DNA of 64,000 nucleotides from Curtobacterium guangdongense (lineage in GTDB: Bacteria > Actinomycetota > Actinomycetes > Actinomycetales > Microbacteriaceae). The DNA lies in the NCBI RefSeq assembly GCF_049341845.1, contig NZ_JBMPIT010000001.1, positions 310,001 through 374,000 on the forward strand, given 5' to 3'. Below the pieces are notes generated by a model. The model did not search any database. It saw only the letters and a list, made by a program, of their open reading frames with translations, and was not told the DNA's origin. Positions 17,617 through 26,669 of the stretch are shown here, one piece after another. A program made the position numbers and the translations under genes. Positions within the stretch are counted from its first letter, which is position 1; the number at the start of each line of letters is the position of its first letter.

Positions 17617-17955
17617 TCAGTTCCCCTGCGTGGTCTGTGTGCGGAGCTGGTCGAGTCGTTCTGCGAGGAAGCTCCAAGTCCTCCAGAACTCGGTGAGACG
17701 GTCCCGCCCCTGGTCGGTGATGGAGTACACCTTCCGTGGCGGGCCCTTCTCCGACGGCACCTTCTCGACGTCGACCAGGCCGCGCTGTTCGACGCGGACG
17801 AGGAGTGCGTAGACGGTGCCCTCGGCGATGTCGCTGAAGCCCTGGTCCCGCAACCATGCGGTGATGTCGGCTCCGTGCGATGGTGTGGATGCGACGACGG
17901 CGAGGACGATGCCCTCGAGGACGCCCTTGAGCATCTCGGTGTCCTGCTTGCCCAT
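17617..17955 (-). CDS. PadR-family transcriptional repressor
   Basis: 112 residues, short PadR type. Winged helix with ITAWLRDQGFSDIAEGTVYALLVRVEQRGL and the basic wing (PPRKVYSITDQGRDRL). It should repress its own operon with the DUF1048 gene and the ABC exporter and release on ligand binding. ATG at 17955 with GGAGGGG upstream. A tandem direct repeat lies directly upstream. Confidence 0.9.
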   Translation of the reverse strand: MGKQDTEMLKGVLEGIVLAVVASTPSHGADITAWLRDQGFSDIAEGTVYALLVRVEQRGLVDVEKVPSEKGPPRKVYSITDQGRDRLTEFWRTWSFLAERLDQLRTQTTQGN

Positions 17956-17980
17956 GACCCCTCCTGCTACTCAGTATTGA

Positions 17981-18026
17981 TGACTACCGGTACAAAGTAA
18001 CACTGACTACCGGTACATAGCAACAC
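17981..18026. promoter_or_regulatory. Tandem 23-bp direct repeat upstream of padR
   Basis: Two adjacent 23-base units (17981-18003 and 18004-18026) match at 21 positions, each containing the palindromic core TACCGGTA. A third partial GAGTACCGAC follows. Located 26-71 bases upstream of the PadR start, a likely autoregulatory site. It differs from the common PadR ATGT-N8-ACAT pattern. Confidence 0.55.
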
Positions 18027-18155
18027 CGAGTACCGACAAATCCGCGGTTCCTTCGAGGAGCCGGCTCGGGTCGCGCCCCCGTGCGGACATCGCGCCCCGT
18101 CGCGCGCGGGCGCGGTGTCCGCAGCGGGGCGCAACGCCGTCCGCGGCCTGGCACA

Positions 18156-18203
18156 GACGGACGGGAGGCCCGGTGCCGGCTGGCACTGTGCCTCCTGTCC
18201 GTC
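18156..18203. repeat. Palindromic repeat copy 2 (imperfect)
   Basis: Begins GACGGACGGGAGGC and ends with GTCCGTC. Same family as 15615-15658 but with several mismatches. It lies 13 bases downstream of a minus-strand gene ending at 18216. Confidence 0.7.
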
Positions 18204-18215
18204 AGGAGGTCGCGA

Positions 18216-18551
18216 TCAGCGCGCGGTGCGGCGGAAGAAGAAGCGCGCGACCGCGCGGAGGCCACCGGACGGCTTCGCCGGACGGGCGACGCGCTGCGGT
18301 GCCTGGAAGGCGACGTCGTGCAGGTTGTTGCGCTTGGAGCCGTCCCAGTTGGCGAAGAGGTACGAGCCGCCGATCATCGACAGGCTGCGGACCCGTGCCC
18401 GGTGCCACTCGCCCGCTCGGACGACGTACCCGGAGTGCCCGGAGTGGATGTTGCGGATCACCGTGTCCACGTCGATGACGCTCGTCGTGGTGACGACGGC
18501 GGTGATGCCCGTTCGGTCGCGGGCGACGTACTCGATGATGTGTTCGGTCAC
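18216..18551 (-). CDS. Small DUF3892-like protein
   Basis: About 111 residues from a GTG at 18551 (VTEHIIEYVARDRTG). The segment YLFANWDGSKRNNLHDV resembles the C-terminal part of DUF3892 proteins; the match is by eye and weak. No membrane segment. The basic C-terminus ends RFFFRRTAR. No clear ribosome site, and an ATG at about 18629 is an alternative start. Function unknown. Confidence 0.5.
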   Translation of the reverse strand: MTEHIIEYVARDRTGITAVVTTTSVIDVDTVIRNIHSGHSGYVVRAGEWHRARVRSLSMIGGSYLFANWDGSKRNNLHDVAFQAPQRVARPAKPSGGLRAVARFFFRRTAR

Positions 18552-18643
18552 AGAAGGGGCTTCGGGTCGGCATGCAGGGATGGGAACCGCCGTTGCTTCC
18601 ACGATCAGGATACGTCCACACACCGACATGCGGTAGCGCCCGC

Positions 18644-19162
18644 TCAGGACGTGCGGGCCACCGCAACCCGGCCGGAGCCCGTCAGCGTTCCCTGGCCGAT
18701 GCACGTGTCCCCGAACGCGAGCGGTCGCCCGTCGCACCGGACGTCGCCGTCGAGCAGGACCACGGCGAGCGCGTCGGCGCCCGGCGAGAACGACCCGGCG
18801 ACGGTCGCGACGCACAGGTCGGGTCGGCCCACCCCACGGCGGACCATGAGGTTGAGGTCGTACGCGGCCTCGGTCACCCCGACGGCTGCGACCGCCGACT
18901 CCCCCGCGAAGGCGATGCCGTCGTACTGCCCGAGCACCGTGCGGACGCCGTCCACGTCGAGCACGAGCCCGTGCTCACCGAGGGCCACGAGCATCCGGTC
19001 CACGCCGGGCAACGGGGAGAACGGCGCCGACGAACCCACCGTCGCGATGCTGAGCCGCACGTCGAAGTCCCCCGCTGACGGCGTCCGCCAGAGCTCCACG
19101 GTCTCCCCGAGTCCGTTCGCCCACCGGGTCGACCCGGTCTCGGCGAAGCGGACGACCGTCAC
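18644..19162 (-). CDS. hutD: HutD family protein
   Basis: 172 residues, cupin-like HutD fold. WANGLGETVELWRTP near the N-terminus and LMVRRG in the middle are family landmarks. HutD is genetically linked to histidine utilisation and thought to act as a governor of the pathway; its exact biochemistry is unsettled. GTGA overlap with the MFS gene upstream places it in the lyase operon. Confidence 0.82.
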   Translation of the reverse strand: MTVVRFAETGSTRWANGLGETVELWRTPSAGDFDVRLSIATVGSSAPFSPLPGVDRMLVALGEHGLVLDVDGVRTVLGQYDGIAFAGESAVAAVGVTEAAYDLNLMVRRGVGRPDLCVATVAGSFSPGADALAVVLLDGDVRCDGRPLAFGDTCIGQGTLTGSGRVAVARTS

Positions 19163-20502
19163 GCGAGTCCGTCGTCGTCGAGCGACGTGTGCGAGGTCTC
19201 CGGCGCGAGCAGGATCGACACGACCATGCCGACGACGAGCACGGCGGCGAGGGCGAGCAGCGTCGCGCTGATGCCCCACCCGGCGAGCGTGATCGGCAGC
19301 AGGAAGGTGCCGATGGCCGACCCGATGCGGCTCACCCCGTTGAGGAGGCCGACGCCGGCCGCGCGGACGTTCGTCGGGAAGAGCTCAGGCGGGTAGACCT
19401 GGTCGAGGTTCGAACTGCCCGACATCACGAACGTGAAGACCAGGAACGGCGGGAGCACCGCCCAGACCGGTGCGTGGCTGCCGAGTGCGACCACGGCGAG
19501 CGCGACGGCCATGATGCCGAACGTCCAGATCACGAGCGGACGACGACCGATCCTGGCGACCGCCCAGAGTCCCGCGATCCCGCCCAGCAGCAGGAACACG
19601 TTGAGCAGCAGTCCTGACGCGAACCCGTCGGCGTCCATCCCGAGGCTCAGCAGGATGACGGGCAGGAACGTGTAGATCGCGAAGTACGGGATGACCTGCG
19701 CGTTGTAGAACACGGTGCCGAAGACGGTCCGCCGCAGGTTCCGACCGGTGAAGAGGTCCCGGTAGCGACCGGGGCGCGCGGTCGAGTGCGTCGCCGCCAC
19801 CGCGTCGACGTCGAGTTGTCCCGGCAGGTACTCCGCGACGATCGCGCGGGCTTCCTCGATGCGGCCCTTCGTGATCAACCACCGCGGTGACTCCGGCGTG
19901 CCGACCCGCAGGATGAGCACGACGATGGCCGGGATCGCGCCGCTCGCGAGCAGGAAGCGCCAGCCGAGGTCGGACGGGATCGTGCTGATCCAGGTGCCGA
20001 TGAAGTACGCCGCCGTGTACCCGACGGTCCACGCGACGGTGAGCGAGGCGAGCAGGCCGCCGCGGAAGCGTGCCGGGACGAACTCGGCGACGAGGGTCGG
20101 CCCGAGCGCGTAGTCCGCGCCGACGCCGAAGCCGATGAGCAGGCGCAGCACGAACAGCGACACGGGTTCGTGCACGAAGAACTGCGCTGCCGACGCGACG
20201 ACGATGAGCACGAAGTCGAGCATGTAGATGAGTCGGCGGCCGAACAGGTCGCCGAGCCACCCGCACGTGATGCTGCCGACGAAGATGCCGATGAGCACCG
20301 AGCTGGCGATGAGGCCCGACCACAGGGCGTCGACGTGCATGCCTGGGCCGATGAGGGTCAGTGCGATCCCGATGCTGCCGAGGGCGTAGCCGTCCGAGAA
20401 GTTCGCACCGAAGGTGAGCGCGGTGATGCGGAGGTGGAAGCGGCTGAGCTTCTCGGGACGGTCCTGGTGCACCGCGGGGGTGCCGGTCGAGGACGATGTC
20501 AT
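19159..20502 (-). CDS. MFS carrier of the lyase operon, metabolite:H+ symporter type
   Basis: 447 residues with 12 predicted helices. Motif A CGWLGDLFGRR between helices 2 and 3, and RFLLASGAIPAIVVLILRVGTPESPRW after helix 6, as in the sugar/aromatic acid MFS branch. ATGA overlap with the lyase homologue upstream and GTGA overlap with hutD downstream. It probably imports the substrate of this pathway (histidine, urocanate or a derivative). Confidence 0.85.
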   Translation of the reverse strand: MTSSSTGTPAVHQDRPEKLSRFHLRITALTFGANFSDGYALGSIGIALTLIGPGMHVDALWSGLIASSVLIGIFVGSITCGWLGDLFGRRLIYMLDFVLIVVASAAQFFVHEPVSLFVLRLLIGFGVGADYALGPTLVAEFVPARFRGGLLASLTVAWTVGYTAAYFIGTWISTIPSDLGWRFLLASGAIPAIVVLILRVGTPESPRWLITKGRIEEARAIVAEYLPGQLDVDAVAATHSTARPGRYRDLFTGRNLRRTVFGTVFYNAQVIPYFAIYTFLPVILLSLGMDADGFASGLLLNVFLLLGGIAGLWAVARIGRRPLVIWTFGIMAVALAVVALGSHAPVWAVLPPFLVFTFVMSGSSNLDQVYPPELFPTNVRAAGVGLLNGVSRIGSAIGTFLLPITLAGWGISATLLALAAVLVVGMVVSILLAPETSHTSLDDDGLA

Positions 20503-22034
20503 GGTGCTCCGATGGTCGGTGTTCCCGTGATCTCGATGAGCTCGTCCGAGCAGACCAGGGCGTAGAGGGTCTCGATGTCCTCGCCGAACGCACGGTCGTG
20601 TTCGGCGAAGGGGACGTCACGGCGGACGCGGGTCCGGACGGCGGCGAGCGCCGGGGAGCTCGCGTCGATCGAGTCGAGCAGGTCGGTGGCCTGTGCGGCG
20701 GTGAGCAGCTCGATCGCGAGCACGTACCGGAGGCGGTCCACAGTACGGGTCGCTTGCTGGGTGGCGAGGTACGCGTTGCTGATCGGGTCCTCCTGCCCGG
20801 CCGACGTGGGGATCGAGTCGATCGTCGCCGGGGACGCCTCGCCGCGGATCTCCATCACGAGGGCGGCGGCGGTGTACTGCGGGATCATCAGGCCGTTGTC
20901 GAGCCCCGGGTTCCCGGCCAGGAACGGCGGCAGTTCGCTGACCGTGCTGTTCACCATGCGGTCGACCCGGCGTTCGCTGTGGTGGGCGAGGACCGCGGCT
21001 GCGGCCTTGAGCGAGTCCATCGCGAGGCCGATCGACGTCGCGTCGAAGTTCCCGCCCATCACCGCGTCACCGTCACCGCTGCCGTCGCCGAACAGCACCG
21101 GGTTGTCGCCGAGGGAGCCCAGGGCTTCGTCGACGATCGTCGCAGCGTCGCCGAAGGCCCGTGCGACGGACCCGTGCAGCTGGGGCATCGCGCGGATCAG
21201 GTAGGGGTCCTGCACGCGGTGGTCCCGGTGCCGCTCGGCGAGGGAGCTGCCGTCGAGCAGCCGCGCGATGGTGCTGGCCGACCGCTGCTGCTCGGGGGCG
21301 CGGCGGAGTGCGTGCAGGCGCGGGTCGAGGGCCCTGGTCGTGCCGCGGAGCGCCTCGAACGACAGCGCGCCGATCACGTCCGCGTGCCGCAGTGCGCTCG
21401 TGGCGTCGTGCACGGCGAGGGCGGCGATGCCGGTGACGCTCATGATGCCGTTGAGGAGCGTCAGCCCCTCCTTGGCCTCGAGCCGGATGGGCGACAGTCC
21501 CGCGGCGTGCAGCGCGTCCGCCCCCGGGAGCACCGCGCCGCCGAACCGGGCGCGCCCGCGACCGATCAGGACGAGGGCGATGTGCGCCTCGAGCGCGAGG
21601 TAGCCGAGGGAACCCGAACCGGGCACGACCGGCGTGACGCCGCGGTTCAGCAGCTCGCGGACGAGTTCGAGGGTCTGCAGGCGGGTGCCGGAGTACCCGC
21701 GGCCGAGGTGGCCGAGCATCGTGACGAGGATCGCCCTGACCTGTTCGTCGGGGATCGGCGCGCCGACGGACACGGCGTGGGACACGATGATGTTCTCCTG
21801 GAGCCGCCGGGTGTCCTCCGGGGAGATCGTCTCGGTGTAGTTGTCGCCGAACCCCGTCGTGACGCCGTAGACCACGCGCCGGTCGGCGACGAACTTCGTC
21901 ACGAGTGCCGCCGCGGCGTCGACCCGGGCTTCGTACGCGGCCGAGAACGAGACCGCGGCGCCGTGCCTGGCGACGGCGACGACCTGCTCGATCGACAGTT
22001 GCGCGTCGTCGAGGTGCACATCGGTGGGCTGCAT
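20499..22034 (-). CDS. MIO-less histidine ammonia-lyase superfamily enzyme
   Basis: 511 residues, full HAL/PAL length. It keeps YGVTTGFG (Tyr56), VQDPYLIRAMPQLHG, GGNFDA and IPTSAGQEDP. The MIO loop is altered: HutH normally reads GS(L/V)GASGDLAPLAH, whereas this protein reads GSLGYLALEAH (residues 141-151, Tyr145 at 21600-21602). The Ala-Ser-Gly triad is exactly missing and Asp is Tyr, so no MIO electrophile can form. The region where HutH has ENK reads EIR. Ergothionase, which eliminates trimethylamine from ergothioneine to give thiourocanate, is to my knowledge a MIO-independent HAL relative and is the leading candidate. First gene of the lyase-MFS-hutD operon. Confidence 0.85.
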   Translation of the reverse strand: MQPTDVHLDDAQLSIEQVVAVARHGAAVSFSAAYEARVDAAAALVTKFVADRRVVYGVTTGFGDNYTETISPEDTRRLQENIIVSHAVSVGAPIPDEQVRAILVTMLGHLGRGYSGTRLQTLELVRELLNRGVTPVVPGSGSLGYLALEAHIALVLIGRGRARFGGAVLPGADALHAAGLSPIRLEAKEGLTLLNGIMSVTGIAALAVHDATSALRHADVIGALSFEALRGTTRALDPRLHALRRAPEQQRSASTIARLLDGSSLAERHRDHRVQDPYLIRAMPQLHGSVARAFGDAATIVDEALGSLGDNPVLFGDGSGDGDAVMGGNFDATSIGLAMDSLKAAAAVLAHHSERRVDRMVNSTVSELPPFLAGNPGLDNGLMIPQYTAAALVMEIRGEASPATIDSIPTSAGQEDPISNAYLATQQATRTVDRLRYVLAIELLTAAQATDLLDSIDASSPALAAVRTRVRRDVPFAEHDRAFGEDIETLYALVCSDELIEITGTPTIGAP

Positions 22035-22067
22035 CGGGCGTCGTTCTTTCCTGCGGGACGGAGGGTG

Positions 22068-22730
22068 TCAGCGGGCGGGTTCGTACACCGACGCTGCTTC
22101 GCGGACGAGCCAGCCGCCGATCCGGGCGACGTCGTCGGCGGTGGTCAGGCGGTAGCTCGGGACCAGGCAGGACATCGCGGCGACGACCCGGCTGCCGGCG
22201 GAGATCGGCACGGAGACCGCGGTGACGTCCTTCTCGGCGCCCTCGACGACCACGACGAACCCGTCGGGCCCGACGTCGCCGAGCAGGACCCTGCCGACCG
22301 CCGTGTCCTCCACGGGGATGGCGCGCCCGACCCACCCGACGTGTCGGATGGACTGCGTGCCCTCCGCGATCGCGAGGTGCACCGCGGTGTTCCCCGTCCC
22401 GAAGACGCTGAGGTAGCAGGACTCGGTCGTGCCGTCCGCGACACGTCGCATCGCATCGCGGGCCTGGACGACCAGGGCCGTGTTCGAGAGTGCTGCGGCG
22501 CCGAGCTGCACGAGGTGCGGGCCGGCGGTGAACAGCCCGTCCTCGTCGCGGCGGACGAACTCGTGCGACTCGAGCGCCCGGAGCAGTCGGAGCGCCGTGC
22601 TCGCGGACAGGTCGGCGCGCCGTGCGACCTCGGTGAGGGTGAGTCCGTCCGCGTCACACACCAGCCCGAGCAGGCGGAGCGCTCGGTCGATCGTCCGCAT
22701 GCCGGGCCCGCCGGTGGGTTCCTGCTCCAT
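22068..22730 (-). CDS. IclR-family regulator 1
   Basis: 220 residues. N-terminal winged helix (LTLTEVARRADLSASTALRLLRALE) and a C-terminal IclR effector domain. It lies 33 bases upstream of the lyase operon on the same strand and may be cotranscribed with it. Probably senses a pathway intermediate. The ATG at 22730 starts MEQEPTGG. Confidence 0.88.
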   Translation of the reverse strand: MEQEPTGGPGMRTIDRALRLLGLVCDADGLTLTEVARRADLSASTALRLLRALESHEFVRRDEDGLFTAGPHLVQLGAAALSNTALVVQARDAMRRVADGTTESCYLSVFGTGNTAVHLAIAEGTQSIRHVGWVGRAIPVEDTAVGRVLLGDVGPDGFVVVVEGAEKDVTAVSVPISAGSRVVAAMSCLVPSYRLTTADDVARIGGWLVREAASVYEPAR

Positions 22731-22800
22731 GCTGCCACCCTATGCAAACGTGCTGCCACTGAGTAGCAGTTGTCGTTTCGGGTGGATGAAATCGGATCGC

Positions 22801-23574
22801 TCACTTCTGTGCCGGACCGTCCGATCCGCCGATCCGCCGCGACAGCTCCCCCGCGACGCGCGCCACCTCCTGCACCAGACCGTCCGGGGGCGTGCCGTCG
22901 TCGTCGGACCGGTACGTGCACGCCACGCTCGCAACCGGCCACCCGCTCCCGTCGAGCACGGCCACGCCGACCGAGGCGAGTCCCTGCGTGACGGCGCCGA
23001 CCTCGGTGGCGACCCCTGCCTCCCGGATCAACGCCAGCTCGGCCCGGAGCGCGCGACCGTCGGACGGCCCCGTGCCGGTCCGCGACACGAACGCCGAGTC
23101 GGACGGGTACAGCGCACGGAGCTGTGCCGGTGGCAGCGCGGCGAGCATCGCCTTCCCGCTCGCGGTGAGGTGCGCCGGCAGCCGGACCCCGACCTCGGTG
23201 ATGAGCGTCGGCCGGTGCCGCGCGCGCTCCTCGACGACGTACACGACCTCGGCGCCGTGCATGACCGCCAGGTGGGCGCTCTCCCCGGTCCGGTCCACCA
23301 GGGTCGCGAGCAGCGGTGCGCCGAGCAACGAGAGCGGCTGCTGGCGCGTGAACCCGGACCCGAGCTCGAACGACGCGAGGCCGAGCGCGTACCGCCGACT
23401 CTCGGGGAGGTGGATCACGAACCCGTGGTCGACCAGCGTGGCCAGCAGTTGGTACACGGTGGAACGCGGGAGTCCGAGCCGCGTCGCGATGACGGTCGCC
23501 GCCATCGGACCACGCTGTGCGCCGAGCACGGTCAGGATGCGCAGCGTCGAGTCCGCCGCAGGGGCCTTGGGCAC
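22801..23574 (-). CDS. IclR-family regulator 2
   Basis: 257 residues. Helix-turn-helix ATVIATRLGLPRSTVYQLLATL followed by the IclR effector domain (HLTASGKAMLAALP is a family signature). The GTG at 23574 is fixed by AGGAGG four bases upstream. Divergent from hutU, with a perfect dyad between them, so it likely controls the hutU operon and itself. Confidence 0.9.
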   Translation of the reverse strand: MPKAPAADSTLRILTVLGAQRGPMAATVIATRLGLPRSTVYQLLATLVDHGFVIHLPESRRYALGLASFELGSGFTRQQPLSLLGAPLLATLVDRTGESAHLAVMHGAEVVYVVEERARHRPTLITEVGVRLPAHLTASGKAMLAALPPAQLRALYPSDSAFVSRTGTGPSDGRALRAELALIREAGVATEVGAVTQGLASVGVAVLDGSGWPVASVACTYRSDDDGTPPDGLVQEVARVAGELSRRIGGSDGPAQK

Positions 23575-23599
23575 GGTCCTCCTGTCGCCGCCGTGTTTC

Positions 23600-23619
23600 G
23601 TGTCCGGTATCCCGGACAC
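23600..23619. promoter_or_regulatory. IclR operator-like dyad between regulator 2 and hutU
   Basis: GTGTCCGG (23600-23607), four bases, CCGGACAC (23612-23619): perfect 8-bp arms, in the 192-base divergent promoter. IclR proteins bind short dyads of this spacing. Confidence 0.5.
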
Positions 23620-23766
23620 TACCTGTCGTGGAGCGCCCTGCGGAGCGCGGCGTTCGTGTCGGATGGTCGTGGCAGCCGTGGACCGGCCGGCACACGCCCC
23701 GGCCGCCAGGCACCTCCGCCGGCCCCCGGCCCCCACGCGACGACGCACAGCCCGAGAAGGAGCACC

Positions 23767-25452
23767 ATGACCCCCACCGGACAGCCCACCCCGAGCACGG
23801 TCGGCGCCCGCCCCGTCCGTGCGGCCCGCGGCACGGAGCTCAGCGCGAAGAGCTGGCAGACCGAGGCACCGCTGCGGATGCTGATGAACAACCTCGACCC
23901 CGAGGTCGCGGAACGCCCGGACGCCCTCGTCGTCTACGGCGGCACCGGCCGCGCCGCCCGCAGCTGGGAGGCGTTCGACGCGATCGTGCACGCACTCCGC
24001 GACCTGGAGTCCGACGAGACGCTCCTGGTGCAGTCCGGCAAGCCCGTCGGCATCTTCCGCACGCACGAGTGGGCGCCGCGGGTGCTCATCGCGAACTCGA
24101 ACCTCGTCGGCGACTGGGCGACGTGGCCCGAGTTCCGCAAGCTCGAGGCGGAGGGCCTGACGATGTACGGGCAGATGACCGCGGGATCGTGGATCTACAT
24201 CGGCACGCAGGGCATCCTGCAGGGCACCTACGAGACCTTCGCCGCCGTCGCCGACAAGCGGTTCGGGGGCACCCTCGCCGGCACGATCACGCTCACCGGC
24301 GGCTGCGGCGGCATGGGCGGCGCACAGCCGCTCGCGGTGACGCTCAACGGCGGCGTCGCCCTGGTCGTCGACGTGGACGCGAGCCGCCTGCAGCGCCGCG
24401 TCGAGCACCGGTACCTCGACGAGATGACGGACGACGTCGACGACGCGATCGAGCGGGTCACCCGCGCGAAGGCGGAGCGGCGGGCGCTCTCGGTCGGGCT
24501 CGTCGGCAACGCGGCCACGGTCTTCCCCGAGCTCCTCCGGCGCGGCGTCGCGATCGACGTCGTCACCGACCAGACCAGCGCGCACGACCCGCTGAGCTAC
24601 CTGCCGGAGGGCTACGACGTCCCGACGTGGCACGACCGCGCCGAGCAGGACCGCGACACGTTCATCGACGACTCGCGCCGGTCCATGGCGAAGCAGGTCG
24701 AGGCGATGGTCGGGTTCATGGACGCAGGCGCCGAGGTCTTCGACTACGGCAACTCCATCCGGCGCGAGGCCGAGCTCGCCGGCTACGACCGCGCGTTCGC
24801 GTTCCCCGGCTTCGTGCCCGCCTACATCCGCCCGCTCTTCGCAGAGGGCAAGGGCCCGTTCCGCTGGGCGGCCCTGTCCGGCGACCCCGCCGACATCGCG
24901 GCGACCGACCAGGCGATCCTCGAGCTCTTCCCCGAGGACGAGAAGCTCCGTCGCTGGATCACCTCGGCGTCCGAGAAGGTGCAGTTCGAGGGGCTCCCCG
25001 CACGCATCTGCTGGCTCGGCTACCAGGAGCGGCACCTCGCCGGCCTGAAGTTCAACGAGCTCGTCGCGAACGGCACGATCTCCGCACCGATCGTCATCGG
25101 CCGCGACCACCTCGACTCCGGATCGGTCGCGTCCCCCTACCGCGAGACCGAGTCGATGCGGGACGGCTCGGACGCGATCGCCGACTGGCCGCTCCTGAAC
25201 GCCCTGCTCAACACCGCGTCCGGCGCGACCTGGGTGTCCATCCACCACGGCGGCGGCGTCGGCATCGGCCGGTCCATCCACGCCGGGCAGGTGATCGTCG
25301 CGGACGGCACCGACCTCGCCGCGGAGAAGATCGCCCGCGTGCTGGTGAACGACCCGGGCACCGGTGTGATGCGCCACGTCGACGCCGGCTACGAGCGTGC
25401 CGAGGAGGTCGCCCGCGAACGTGGCCTCCGCGTCCCCATGTGGGAGGTCTGA
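23767..25452 (+). CDS. hutU: Urocanate hydratase
   Basis: 561 residues, typical length. Binds NAD as the catalytic electrophile: GGCGGMGGAQPLA (Rossmann-like loop), FDYGNSIRREA, PARICWLGYQERH, IGRDHLDSGSVASP and SIHHGGGVGIGRS. Converts urocanate to imidazolone-propionate. Related hydratases act on thiourocanate, and the sequence alone does not decide. ATG with GAGAAGGAG upstream. First gene of the four-gene plus-strand operon. Confidence 0.93.
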   Translation: MTPTGQPTPSTVGARPVRAARGTELSAKSWQTEAPLRMLMNNLDPEVAERPDALVVYGGTGRAARSWEAFDAIVHALRDLESDETLLVQSGKPVGIFRTHEWAPRVLIANSNLVGDWATWPEFRKLEAEGLTMYGQMTAGSWIYIGTQGILQGTYETFAAVADKRFGGTLAGTITLTGGCGGMGGAQPLAVTLNGGVALVVDVDASRLQRRVEHRYLDEMTDDVDDAIERVTRAKAERRALSVGLVGNAATVFPELLRRGVAIDVVTDQTSAHDPLSYLPEGYDVPTWHDRAEQDRDTFIDDSRRSMAKQVEAMVGFMDAGAEVFDYGNSIRREAELAGYDRAFAFPGFVPAYIRPLFAEGKGPFRWAALSGDPADIAATDQAILELFPEDEKLRRWITSASEKVQFEGLPARICWLGYQERHLAGLKFNELVANGTISAPIVIGRDHLDSGSVASPYRETESMRDGSDAIADWPLLNALLNTASGATWVSIHHGGGVGIGRSIHAGQVIVADGTDLAAEKIARVLVNDPGTGVMRHVDAGYERAEEVARERGLRVPMWEV

Positions 25453-25454
25453 GC

Positions 25455-26669
25455 GTGACCGACTCGGGCGCGACGGTCCTCCCGGGGTTGGCCGAGATCG
25501 CCGAGGTCGGGCGGGACACCGTCCGCGGCGGGTACTCCCGGCACCTGCTCGACGACGCCGAGCGCGACCTCCGCGACTGGTTCGTCGAGCGGGCGGAGCG
25601 CCTCGGCCTCGACGTCGAGCACGACCGGAACGGCAACACCTGGGCGTGGTGGGGCGTACCTGGGCCCGATGCGTTCGTCACGGGCTCGCACCTCGACTCG
25701 GTCCCCGGCGGCGGCGCCTTCGACGGCCCGCTCGGCGTCGTCTCGGCGCTCGACGCCGTCGCGCGTCTGCAGCAGGAGGGGCACCGCCCGTCGCGACCGA
25801 CGGCGATCGCCGTCTTCGCCGAGGAGGAGGGCGCACGCTTCGGTGTCGCCTGCCTCGGGTCGCGCCTGCTGAGCGGTGCCATCAGCCCGGAACGCGCGCT
25901 CGCGTTGACCGATGCGGACGGCACCAGCCTGGAGGCAGTGCTCGCCTCCGCCGGCATCGACCCGTCCGCCGTCGGTCCGGATCCGGATCGTCTGGCCGGC
26001 ATCGGCACGTTCGTCGAGCTGCACGTCGAGCAGGGACGCGGACTCGTCGACCTCGGGTCGCCCGTCGCGCTCGCGTCGAGCATCCTCGGGCACGGCCGCT
26101 GGCGCTTCCGGTTCTCCGGGCAGGGCAACCACGCGGGCGCGACGCTCATGAGCGACCGGCGCGACCCGGTCGTCGCGGCCGCAGCAGCCATCGCCGGCGT
26201 GCCCGGGATCGCCCGTGCCGCGGCGGACGCCCGAGCGACGGTCGGACGACTCCGAACGGTCCCCGGCGGGACGAACGTGATCGCGTCGACCGCCGAGTTC
26301 TGGCTCGATGCCCGAGCCGGCGAGGACACCGTGACCCGCGCCGTCGTCGAGGCGATCGTCGCCGCGGCCGAGGACGCCGCCACCGCGAACGGCTGCACAC
26401 TCGAGGTGACCGAGGAGTCCTGGTCGAGCCGCGTCGACTTCCCGGAGGGACCGCGGGCGGCGATCGACCGCGTGCTCGCGGGGGACGTCCCCGTGCTCCC
26501 CACGGGCGCCGGCCACGATGCCGGGGTCCTCTCCGCGCACGTCCCGTCCGCGATGCTCTTCGTCCGGAACCCCACCGGCGTCTCGCACGCGCCGGAGGAG
26601 TGGTCGGACGCCGACGACTGCGCCGCCGGGGTCGAGGCGCTCACGACCGTGATGCGGGCGTCGACGTGA
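25455..26669 (+). CDS. M20-family amidohydrolase (AllC/N-carbamoyl amino acid hydrolase type)
   Basis: 404 residues. Metal ligands are visible in GSHLDSVPGGGAFDGPLGV, AEEEGARFG, ELHVEQG and VSHAPEEW. The family hydrolyses allantoate, N-carbamoyl-L-amino acids and similar N-acyl substrates. In actinobacterial hut operons this gene stands between hutU and hutF and probably takes the place of HutG by hydrolysing N-formyl-L-glutamate. N-carbamoyl-L-glutamate would be the substrate in an ergothioneine route. Two bases after hutU; GTGA overlap with hutF. Confidence 0.85.
   Translation: MTDSGATVLPGLAEIAEVGRDTVRGGYSRHLLDDAERDLRDWFVERAERLGLDVEHDRNGNTWAWWGVPGPDAFVTGSHLDSVPGGGAFDGPLGVVSALDAVARLQQEGHRPSRPTAIAVFAEEEGARFGVACLGSRLLSGAISPERALALTDADGTSLEAVLASAGIDPSAVGPDPDRLAGIGTFVELHVEQGRGLVDLGSPVALASSILGHGRWRFRFSGQGNHAGATLMSDRRDPVVAAAAAIAGVPGIARAAADARATVGRLRTVPGGTNVIASTAEFWLDARAGEDTVTRAVVEAIVAAAEDAATANGCTLEVTEESWSSRVDFPEGPRAAIDRVLAGDVPVLPTGAGHDAGVLSAHVPSAMLFVRNPTGVSHAPEEWSDADDCAAGVEALTTVMRAST

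Noticed and set aside
15615..18203. Palindromic copies as ends of a transposon carrying the ABC operon
   Set aside because: No transposase or target duplication; copies sit at gene ends across the window, so terminator or REP use explains them better.
22801..25377. 858-residue minus-strand frame joining IclR to hutU antisense
   Set aside because: Only the last 257 residues are IclR; AGGAGG and GTG at 23574 mark the true start.
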